Shown here: piece by piece, positions 1 to 5,825 of the stretch
How the letters are laid out: every line of letters begins with the position of its first letter
How positions within the stretch are numbered: the first letter of the stretch is position 1
Assembly: GCA_029880065.1 (NCBI GenBank)
Contig: JAOUPD010000055.1
Location: 1-7,296 of the forward strand
Direction of reading: 5' to 3'
Length of the DNA: 7,296 nt
Source of the DNA: Hadesarchaea archaeon
GTDB lineage: Archaea > Hadarchaeota > Hadarchaeia > Hadarchaeales > Hadarchaeaceae
Program-made: the position numbers and the translations under genes
Notes under the pieces: generated by a model
Told to the model about the DNA's origin: nothing
Databases searched by the model: none
The model's input: the letters and a program-made list of their open reading frames with translations, nothing else

Positions 1-1556
1 GCCATCCAATAAGGATCGATTCGCCCGTAGTTGGGGTTTATGCCGCAAGAGATCACCACGCCCTGTCGAGAATCCCGCAAAGGTTTCACTATCGCAGCAT
101 CATTTGGTCCACCATACCTCCCATGTAACGGTCTCAGGGCGACGTTTTCCCAAGCTTCATTAATTCTTATCAAGCTCTCTTTGCTCTTGATATTCTCCGC
201 AGCCAGTAACCTGAGCAAAACCTCTGTTAGATTAGCGGGTTGCTCGAAACTAGGTTCGGCCAGCTTCGGCGCCTTCCACTCGGCTCCCCTTTTGACCTCA
301 GGTGGAGAGAAAAGGAACCGTAAATTCAAGTTCACGATTTCGTGGCCCTGGTATTTGACCACGAGGGAATTACCTCTAACAAATTTCCCGATAGGCATCG
401 CTTCAACATCTTCTTCTTCAAATATCTTTAACACTCTTTCGAGACTGTTTTCAGGAATGGTTAAAAACATCCTATCCTGTGATTCCGATATCCAAATTTC
501 CCAAGGTGTCATGCCCGAGAGTTTTAACGGAGCCTTTTCGAGATCCACGACGAGACCACACCCCGACCCAAAAGCGGTTTCACCAGTCGCGCAAGAAATC
601 CCGCCGCCGCCTAAATCTGTTATACTTGAAGCTAAGTTCTCGTCTCTGATCCTGAGAATCGCCTTCGCCGTTCTATCCTGTACTGGGGGATCAAATGTCA
701 ACTCAGCCGCTTTTTCTCCTTTCTCAATCTCCCCGATTTCTGCGGAGGCAAAGGTAACACCGTGAATTCCTTCCTTACCAGTCCTTCCTCCTACGAGTAA
801 TGCCACATCACCCAGTTTAGCCTTTCTGACGTATTTGTCGATGGGGAGAAGCCCGACACAACCGCAATACACGATCGGATTTCCGACATAGCTTTCGTCG
901 AAATAAATGGTGCCACCAACGTTTGGAATTTTCATACTGTTACCGTACTCTCTGGCCCCCTCCACAACTCCTTCGAAAATAGTTTTCGGGTGCTTTATAC
1001 CAGGGGGAAGCTTTTGTGAGTAATCCCGCGGACCAAATCCAAACACACCAGTGCTCGCAATCGGCTGGGCCCAAACCCCCATGATATCCCGTATCAAACC
1101 CCCTAAACCAGTTGCCGCTCCACTGAATGGATTGATCGCTGAAGGGTGATTATGGGTTTCAACCTTAGCCGCTATCCCATAACCACGTTCAAAATCTATG
1201 ACGCCCGCGTTGTCCTCAAAAACCGAAATACACCAAGGCTTCGAGAGCTCTTTCGTAACCTTTGCAATGAAATCCTTGAAAAGCCTAACCTTTCGCCTGC
1301 CAACCAGCACCTCGCCCTTGAAGGTCTTGTGGTAACAATGTTCAGACCAAGTTTGGCCTATGCTCTGGAGTTCAACATCAGTTGGGTTACTCCCCCGTTT
1401 CGAGAAATACCGTTTGCATTTTTTCATCTCTTCCAAGTTCAATCCTAGGCCAAGCTCTCGACTGATTTGCAGGAGCTGATCCTCGCTCGCGCGCAGCAGG
1501 TCTACTTCAAACAAGCTAAACGGAAGGTCCCTTTTCGCGTAAAGTTGAGGATCCAA
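1..1556 (-). CDS. purL: Phosphoribosylformylglycinamidine synthase large subunit PurL (FGAM synthase), C-terminus beyond window
   Basis: PurL converts FGAR, ATP and glutamine-derived ammonia to FGAM, the fourth step of de novo purine synthesis, in the cytosol. The minus frame stays open from about 1565 to the left edge, giving 518 codons. Visible motifs are TWSEHCYHKT (His at about residue 73), the PurL signature VETHNHPSAI (about 132-141) followed by PFSGAATGLGGLIRD, a GNSMKIPNVGG segment, and the glycine-rich DLGGGGIS at about 314. The missing part should be the remainder of the second AIRS-like half. The extra stretch between SEHC and THNHP suggests the longer PurL variety rather than the compact archaeal one. 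That is from memory and unchecked. The start is inferred: an in-frame TAA lies four codons upstream and no ATG or GTG intervenes, so TTG at 1556 is the best candidate. Another TTG lies about 16 codons in. It follows the cyclo-ligase-PurM gene by 69 bases. The function is secure; the start is less so. Confidence 0.95.
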   Translation of the reverse strand, partial: MDPQLYAKRDLPFSLFEVDLLRASEDQLLQISRELGLGLNLEEMKKCKRYFSKRGSNPTDVELQSIGQTWSEHCYHKTFKGEVLVGRRKVRLFKDFIAKVTKELSKPWCISVFEDNAGVIDFERGYGIAAKVETHNHPSAINPFSGAATGLGGLIRDIMGVWAQPIASTGVFGFGPRDYSQKLPPGIKHPKTIFEGVVEGAREYGNSMKIPNVGGTIYFDESYVGNPIVYCGCVGLLPIDKYVRKAKLGDVALLVGGRTGKEGIHGVTFASAEIGEIEKGEKAAELTFDPPVQDRTAKAILRIRDENLASSITDLGGGGISCATGETAFGSGCGLVVDLEKAPLKLSGMTPWEIWISESQDRMFLTIPENSLERVLKIFEEEDVEAMPIGKFVRGNSLVVKYQGHEIVNLNLRFLFSPPEVKRGAEWKAPKLAEPSFEQPANLTEVLLRLLAAENIKSKESLIRINEAWENVALRPLHGRYGGPNDAAIVKPLRDSRQGVVISCGINPNYGRIDPYWM

Positions 1557-1586
1557 GTTCTCACAAGGTTAATAACTATAACATGG

Positions 1587-1593
1587 ATTTAAA
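1587..1593 (-). promoter_or_regulatory. Possible TATA box ahead of purL
   Basis: Read on the minus strand, TTTAAAT lies in the 69-base gap between the PurM stop and the PurL TTG codon, centred about 34 bases upstream of that codon. This spacing fits an archaeal TATA box with a very short leader. It would let purL be transcribed separately from folD and the fused gene. The evidence is composition and spacing only. Confidence 0.3.
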
Positions 1594-1625
1594 TCCTTTG
1601 CGCAGAAGATTCTGGCACATATGGT

Positions 1626-3380
1626 TCATCTGTACTCAAATTTTCCGAATTCGCTTCTAATTGTTAACTTGTTTTTTCCATCGCTCTTCTCACATCTCCC
1701 AATCACTTTTGCCCCCAAACCAAATCTCTCTGCAAGAGTTGAAATCGCTTCTTCGCTTCTTTTTCTTACTATTAATTCAAAGCCCACACCCATGTTGAAA
1801 TCTTCGAACATTTCTCGCCAGCTTACCTTCGCCTCTCTCTGGATCAACCGAAATATTGAATCCGGCTCAACTAAATCATCTTTGATGTAATGAACGTTTC
1901 TGCCTAATTTCAAACACTTTGTCTGCCCACCACCCGTATTGTGAACTAAGCCAGTTATTTGACCGCCGTGCCTCTCAAGAATCCTCGCAACCACAGGAGC
2001 AAAAATTCTTGTTGGAGACAAGATTGCCTCGCCTACCGTCATGCCTAGTTCATCGAGATATTCATCGAACGCGAACCTGCCATAATAACCTTTGCCATCA
2101 GGATTTTTAAGTTCAGGATACTTGCGTTCGCATTCGCATTGCATCAGAGAATGTCTTGCAAGAGTTATTCCGTTGCACATTATCCCGCTATTTTCGTGCT
2201 TCTCGTACTTTGTCATCCCACCGCTTCTCAAGCCAACGATGACATCTCCCGGTTTGATTTTGCTCCCATTTATGACCTCTGATAATTTAACGCGAGCGCT
2301 TATTGTGCCCGAGACATCCAAGGTTCGAAGCTGATCGGGTAGGTCAGCCGTCTCACCGCCTAGGAACAAAATTTTTATCCCGTGACTGTTCAACATCCCA
2401 AAGCATTTTTTAAACCCAGAATTAAGCGCGACGAGAAATTCTTTCTTCGGGACCCTGAACGCATTTATTGCAACGTAGTCGACAAATCCAACCGGTTGAG
2501 CGCCAACGCAGATGATATCATCCACGTTCATCGCCACGACATCTTGGGCAATACTTTCAAACCACTTGAATTCGCCTGTTTCTTTCCAGTGGAGATAGTT
2601 TTGAAGCGGTTTACTCCCAGCACCATCAGTATGCAAAAGTACCCCGTACCCACGTAACTGAGGGTCTTTGCCCACGACACAGAAAGCTTGCGGGAAAAGA
2701 TTCTGAACAGTCACCTTGAAAGTCTCGATACCTCTTTTCCGCACATCTACGCCGGTTTCAGCATATTTCGACATCGACCTTAGTTTGGTGGACTTAAAAT
2801 TAAGCACTTTTTTCTCGGTCACAAGAATATCTACTGGTACATCGCGCCAAGTGTTCGGTAGTTTGTCGGTGACCTGCAGCTCGAAAGCCAAGCCGACGAA
2901 CGGCAACGATGGTTTAGTAGAAGCAACTTCTCGCAAAATTTTGTCGAAGTATCCCCCACCGTGACCAAGCCTATGTCCTCTAAGATCGAACGCCACGCCC
3001 GGCACAATTATGATGTCACTTTCATGCGCCAGTATAAGTCGTCGACAGGAAGGCTTCGGCTCGAGGATGCCAAAAGCCCCAAGCGCCAACTCTGAATCGT
3101 GATCTCGCAGCTCGGAAAAGAGTACTTTCCGTGACGCTTTATCAACGATTGGAACTAGCACGCGCTTGCCCATCAGCAGGCTGTCCTTGATCATCTGCTC
3201 GGTTTCAACCTCGCGGCTGGCTTGCTTGGCAACATAAAACGCGAGGGTCTTTGCCCTCGTGAATTCTGGCAACTCGAAAAGCTGCTTTTGAATTTGCGCG
3301 CTTTTTGCCAGTACCTCTTCTCTGGAAAGACGCATCCTCAACGATTTGAATTTCTCTCTAGTGGCTATTTTTTTACTCAT
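1626..3380 (-). CDS. purM: Fusion of 5-formyltetrahydrofolate cyclo-ligase and phosphoribosylformylglycinamidine cyclo-ligase (PurM)
   Basis: This is one uninterrupted 584-residue ORF with two enzyme domains. Residues 1 to about 192 are a 5-formyl-THF cyclo-ligase (5,10-methenyl-THF synthetase). It has basic N-terminal helices, an SREVETEQMI segment at about 55-64, VPGVAFD at 126-132 and the phosphate-binding loop GHRLGHGGGYFD at 135-146. After a linker of about ten residues, 203-584 form PurM (AIR synthetase, FGAM plus ATP to AIR). It shows HTDGAGSK (250-257), NVDDIICVGA (285-294), GGETADLPD (341-349), GDVIVGL (378-384), HNTGGGQTK (480-488) and DFNMGVGFE (527-535). The PurM part is about 382 residues, longer than the roughly 345 of E. 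coli, with an extra stretch near 390-450. It resembles the long Bacteroidetes-type PurM as I recall it. The start is ATG 3380, behind GGAGTGATCC, and not the upstream TTG 3398. A Met at 203 (position 2774) with AAGGTC just before it could allow separate internal initiation of PurM. Confidence 0.93.
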   Translation of the reverse strand: MSKKIATREKFKSLRMRLSREEVLAKSAQIQKQLFELPEFTRAKTLAFYVAKQASREVETEQMIKDSLLMGKRVLVPIVDKASRKVLFSELRDHDSELALGAFGILEPKPSCRRLILAHESDIIIVPGVAFDLRGHRLGHGGGYFDKILREVASTKPSLPFVGLAFELQVTDKLPNTWRDVPVDILVTEKKVLNFKSTKLRSMSKYAETGVDVRKRGIETFKVTVQNLFPQAFCVVGKDPQLRGYGVLLHTDGAGSKPLQNYLHWKETGEFKWFESIAQDVVAMNVDDIICVGAQPVGFVDYVAINAFRVPKKEFLVALNSGFKKCFGMLNSHGIKILFLGGETADLPDQLRTLDVSGTISARVKLSEVINGSKIKPGDVIVGLRSGGMTKYEKHENSGIMCNGITLARHSLMQCECERKYPELKNPDGKGYYGRFAFDEYLDELGMTVGEAILSPTRIFAPVVARILERHGGQITGLVHNTGGGQTKCLKLGRNVHYIKDDLVEPDSIFRLIQREAKVSWREMFEDFNMGVGFELIVRKRSEEAISTLAERFGLGAKVIGRCEKSDGKNKLTIRSEFGKFEYR

Positions 3381-3384
3381 CACT

Positions 3385-3394
3385 GGATCACTCC
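3385..3394 (-). promoter_or_regulatory. Shine-Dalgarno site deciding the start of the cyclo-ligase-PurM gene
   Basis: On the minus strand GGAGTGATCC is one base short of GGAGGTGATCC, the full complement of the usual 16S rRNA 3' end. It ends four bases before ATG 3380 and contains the folD stop codon TGA. This selects ATG 3380 over the upstream TTG 3398 and suggests translational coupling to folD. Confidence 0.75.
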
Positions 3395-4251
3395 GCAAGC
3401 TTTGCAGCTATTAGAGCATTGTATAGCAACATCACGCGCGTCATCGGCCCCACGCCGCCCGGCACCGGAGTGATGTAGGACGCCTTCTCCTTCACGCTTT
3501 CAAAATCGACATCACCCTGCAATTTGCCCCCAACGTAGTTCATACCGACATCAACTACGACAGCACCCTCCTTCACCATGCCCTTTCTGACTGCAAAGTT
3601 CGGACGTCTGCCTACTGCGCTGACCAGCACGTCAGCTGCCAGAATGTATTTTTCCAAATCCTGAGTTTTTGAGTGGCAAATGACAACTGTGGCGTTTCTA
3701 TCCAAGAACAATTTTGATAGCGGCTTGCCCACGAGGTCGCTTCGGTTGATTATCACCGCAAGTTTGCCTGAGAGTTCGATTCCATAGTGGTCAAGCAACT
3801 TTACTATACCCTTGGGTGTGCACGGCAACAAGTCTTTTTCAAAATCATACATGCCTAGCCAGAGCTTCCCCACATTGTGAGGGTGCAACCCATCCACATC
3901 TTTTTGGGGATTTATGCTAGCTGTCACTTTTTTCTTATCGATGTGAGGAGGGAGGGGCAATTGCACGAATATTCCATGGACTTCACGGTCCTTGTTTAGC
4001 TCATCAACTAGTTCAAGGAGCTTCTGCTCAGCTGTTCGGGCCGGAAGCTCGTGGAGCCTGAAATCAATGCCGACCTCATCACAATCCTTGCCCTTCCCTT
4101 TAACATAAATTCTTGAAGAAGGATCATCGCCCACCAGTATGGTGGCTAGGGTTGGAGTTATTCCCCGCTCTTTCTTCACGACTTCCACGCGCGCTGCTGT
4201 ATCTCGTTTAAACTTTTCTGCGAGAGCCTTGCCGTCCATTATCACTACCAT
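3388..4251 (-). CDS. folD: Bifunctional methylenetetrahydrofolate dehydrogenase / methenyltetrahydrofolate cyclohydrolase FolD
   Basis: FolD oxidises 5,10-methylene-THF to methenyl-THF with NAD(P)+, then hydrolyses it to 10-formyl-THF, the formyl donor for purine synthesis. The 287-residue length is typical. The catalytic Tyr-Lys pair sits in RIYVKGKGKDC (Tyr49, Lys53). The active-site VQLPLP segment is at about 96-101, and KDVDGLHP with Asp118/Asp120 at 117-124. The Rossmann cofactor loop is INRSDLVGKPLS (168-179), and the C-terminal signature TPVPGGVGPMTR is at 261-272. The usual GRS at the start of the cofactor loop reads NRS here (Asn169). ATG 4251 is kept as the start; ATG 4239, four codons in, is an alternative. 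It is first in the minus-strand group and its stop lies 7 bases before the cyclo-ligase-PurM ATG, implying co-transcription. It is assigned with high confidence; the NAD versus NADP preference cannot be read. Confidence 0.96.
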   Translation of the reverse strand: MVVIMDGKALAEKFKRDTAARVEVVKKERGITPTLATILVGDDPSSRIYVKGKGKDCDEVGIDFRLHELPARTAEQKLLELVDELNKDREVHGIFVQLPLPPHIDKKKVTASINPQKDVDGLHPHNVGKLWLGMYDFEKDLLPCTPKGIVKLLDHYGIELSGKLAVIINRSDLVGKPLSKLFLDRNATVVICHSKTQDLEKYILAADVLVSAVGRRPNFAVRKGMVKEGAVVVDVGMNYVGGKLQGDVDFESVKEKASYITPVPGGVGPMTRVMLLYNALIAAKLAE

Positions 4252-4282
4252 AAATTCACATAGGAGATTTTTGCTGTTATCT

Positions 4283-4291
4283 CAATATAAC
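4283..4291 (-). promoter_or_regulatory. Possible TATA box for the folD group
   Basis: Minus-strand GTTATATTG lies roughly 32-40 bases upstream of folD ATG 4251, with purine-rich bases just before it. It sits in the roughly 107-base divergent gap and fits an archaeal core promoter giving a leader of about 10 bases. It is a composition and spacing call only. Confidence 0.35.
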
Positions 4292-4358
4292 TTATCGCTA
4301 GCTCTGCAATGCTGCTCGACTATACGTTCCCCTTAACTAGTCTAAATTATTCTAAAAC

Positions 4359-4774
4359 ATGATTGAGTTTCTCCTTGCCTTGACAGCTGCGCTCATCCTA
4401 ATCTACAAAGCAGGCGACATATTCGTCGATTCGGCATGCAGAATTGCTAGGGCGCTTGGTGTCTCTACAGCGGTAATTGCGCTTACGTTTGTCGCTTTTT
4501 GCCACCTCTGCCCCTGAGTTCTTCACCTCTATTATTGCCGCTTGGTGGGGGGAACGTGGGGGTATCCTATGGGAATGTGGTCGGCTCAAACATCGTCGAC
4601 ATCACACCCATTCTAGCACTCGCGGCAATCTCCGGCGTAGCGAGTATTAACAAAAAACAGTTGGTGAGGTTCATGTGGGAAAAGCGAAGGTTGACGCGCA
4701 GTCATGGCTTAGTATTGCTAGCTTTTTACGCATTTTATCTCGCTGGGTTGGTCTTCTTTTACACTTCTTACTAG
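4359..4774 (+). pseudogene. Half-length CaCA-family (Na+/Ca2+ antiporter-type) gene with two frameshifts
   Basis: CaCA proteins are membrane cation antiporters of about 310-350 residues built from two inverted alpha-repeat halves. Here a first half is spread over three frames. Frame one, from ATG 4359, gives a first helix, then YKAGDIFVDSA and ALTFVAF, and stops at TGA 4515. Dropping one base near the T run 4496-4500 continues it with ATSAPEFFTSIIAAWWGERG, which carries the SAPE motif. Dropping another near the G runs 4547-4552 or 4558-4562 continues it with YGNVVGSNIVDITPILALA, which has the family's GSN motif. It ends with a hydrophobic helix at TAG 4772. The repaired product is about 137 residues. 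It seems to lack the fourth helix of the half and has no second half. Genuine decay is the likeliest reading. Assembly errors in homopolymers or recoding are alternatives. It would stand immediately upstream of a K+ uptake operon. Confidence 0.75.
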
Positions 4775-4994
4775 AGGATAGCATCATGAAAAAGTTGGCT
4801 GTTGCGAGTGGAGGTTTTTAAAAGGTGGTCTCAAAGTCTACGTGAAAAAGTTCCCATTGTCAAAGTAATAGCAAAATTTTTACAAATTGCCTACAGTCAA
4901 ACTGCAAAGCGCCACCCTAAACTCACCAAACTTTTTGAATTCGGTAAAAGACGAATTTTTATCAAGCTCATGTTATTATTAACTAGGGAAAGTC
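4775..4994 (+). other. AT-rich intergenic stretch with an unsupported 68-codon ORF
   Basis: No recognisable gene lies here. An open frame from TTG 4802 runs to 5008, ending RESHEKS and overlapping the trkA start by 14 bases. Its product is basic and lysine/arginine-rich, with no motif I know and no ribosome site placed for its TTG. A 12-codon frame starts at ATG 4785. A GGAGGT at about 4811 is followed by no usable start in a good position. The stretch more likely holds the trk promoter and leader, or debris of the antiporter region. Confidence 0.4.
4956..4963 (+). promoter_or_regulatory. Possible TATA box for the trk operon
   Basis: TTTTTATC is centred about 35 bases upstream of trkA ATG 4995, the spacing expected for an archaeal TATA box with a short leader. 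A second AT-rich box, TTTTTAAAA, lies near 4815 and could serve instead with a longer leader. The evidence is weak. Confidence 0.3.
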
Positions 4995-5660
4995 ATGAAA
5001 AAAGCTAATTACGTGATTATTGCTGGTGGTGGCAGGGTCGGTTCACATCTGGCGAAGATACTGGAGCCTAGTGGCAGGGATATAGTGGTAATCGAAAAAG
5101 ACCTCCAAGTTTGTGAGAAGCTTTCATCTGAAATAAATGTGCTCGTAATATGTGGGGATGCCAGCGACAAAAAGACTTTAGAGGAGGCAAAAATCCAGAT
5201 GGCAGATGTATTTGCCGCCGTCACCGGAAATGACAACGAAAACATCGTGGCATCTCAGCTCGCAAAATATTCTTATAAGGTGCCTTTGGTTCTCGCGCGC
5301 GTTGATGACATGAATAGAGCGCAGATGTTGCGCGGTATGGGTATAGACTTGATCGTCAGTCCAGCGCATGTGGCCTCGATGGTATTTGAAAATGCGATAG
5401 CTTTGCCCGGTACAACTTCTATATTGATTTCCGAAACCATCACAAGAGCAGTGGAAATCAGCGTGCTAGAGGATTCCAAAGCCATAGGCAAAAAGATCAG
5501 AGACCTCCCGCTACCCTTGGAATGCGTGATCGCCGCTATACATCACGGTGGCAAGCTCGTCATACCCCACGGCAATACCGTGATAGAGCCCGATGACATT
5601 GTCGCGATAATAGGAAAGGAAGATGCCATCAGAAAAGTTGTGGATATTTTCAAGGGATGA
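4995..5660 (+). CDS. trkA: TrkA-family K+ uptake regulatory protein (RCK_N plus RCK_C)
   Basis: This is a cytosolic gating subunit of a Trk/Ktr K+ uptake system; it binds NAD(H) or adenine nucleotides and docks as a ring under the TrkH channel. The 221 residues form one RCK unit. A Rossmann domain spans about 6-130, with IIAGGGRVGSHLA carrying Gly11, Gly13 and Gly16 of the GxGxxG loop, and acidic Glu34 ending the second strand (VVIEKD). GDASD at 54-58 is typical of the family. A TrkA_C domain spans about 140-221 and ends with the usual DDIVAIIGK strand. This is the single-unit form common in archaea and in Ktr systems, not the doubled E. coli TrkA. ATG 4995 is preceded by AGGGAAAG. The gene ends in tandem stops (TGATGA) and is followed within 16 bases by a small membrane ORF and then trkH in the same frame, indicating one operon. 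Confidence 0.95.
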   Translation: MKKANYVIIAGGGRVGSHLAKILEPSGRDIVVIEKDLQVCEKLSSEINVLVICGDASDKKTLEEAKIQMADVFAAVTGNDNENIVASQLAKYSYKVPLVLARVDDMNRAQMLRGMGIDLIVSPAHVASMVFENAIALPGTTSILISETITRAVEISVLEDSKAIGKKIRDLPLPLECVIAAIHHGGKLVIPHGNTVIEPDDIVAIIGKEDAIRKVVDIFKG

Positions 5661-5661
5661 T

Positions 5662-5668
5662 GAGGAGG
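5662..5668 (+). promoter_or_regulatory. Strong Shine-Dalgarno site after trkA
   Basis: GAGGAGG lies immediately after the trkA stop. The only reading frame with a long protein behind it begins with ATT at 5676, seven bases after the motif. The ATG codons at 5657 and 5660 lie too near or upstream and open only a few codons. The site therefore supports translation of the 46-residue ORF from a non-standard start. Confidence 0.55.
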
Positions 5669-5675
5669 ACAGAGT

Positions 5676-5816
5676 ATTTTTAGCCTTCGAGAATTTTTAA
5701 AGAAAAACTTTGATTTTATACTAGGCATTCTCAGTGAAGTGGGTCTAACCGCATTGATAATGGGGGTTGCTTTAGCAATCTGCTTGCTGCTCGTGCTCAT
5801 CAAGTTAGTGATCTAA
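5676..5816 (+). CDS. Predicted 46-residue single-helix membrane microprotein between trkA and trkH
   Basis: I do not recognise a named family. The frame is open from the trkA stop to TAA 5814. Taking ATT 5676 as the start gives 46 residues: a basic, amphipathic N-terminal part (SLREFLKKNFDFILG), then SEVGLTA and a strongly hydrophobic helix at about residues 24-46 (MGVALAICLLLVLIKLVI). The charge distribution suggests the N-terminus is in the cytosol. A GAGGAGG ribosome site sits seven bases before ATT, and the TAA is nine bases before trkH GTG, so the ORF fits tightly in the operon. The nearest canonical in-frame starts, TTG and ATG about 25-28 codons in, would leave only the helix. Its place beside a TrkH channel recalls KdpF, the tiny membrane subunit of the Kdp K+ pump, whose KdpA belongs to the same superfamily as TrkH. 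That role is inference. It could also be a remnant or a chance open frame. Confidence 0.5.
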   Translation: MFSLREFLKKNFDFILGILSEVGLTALIMGVALAICLLLVLIKLVI

Positions 5817-5825
5817 GGTGCGACC

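Noticed and set aside
31..765. Plus-strand open frame of 244 codons opposite purL
   Set aside because: It is antisense to a clearly coding PurL region with matching motifs, and its product shows no family features.
3381..3398. Upstream TTG 3398 (and GTG 3383) as start of the cyclo-ligase-PurM gene
   Set aside because: The near-perfect ribosome site at 3385-3394 would lie inside the coding sequence. ATG 3380 is correctly spaced behind it, and the added residues are not typical of the family.
4398..4589. Minus-strand open frame across the antiporter remnant
   Set aside because: The product has no recognisable motif, while the plus strand retains ordered CaCA motifs.
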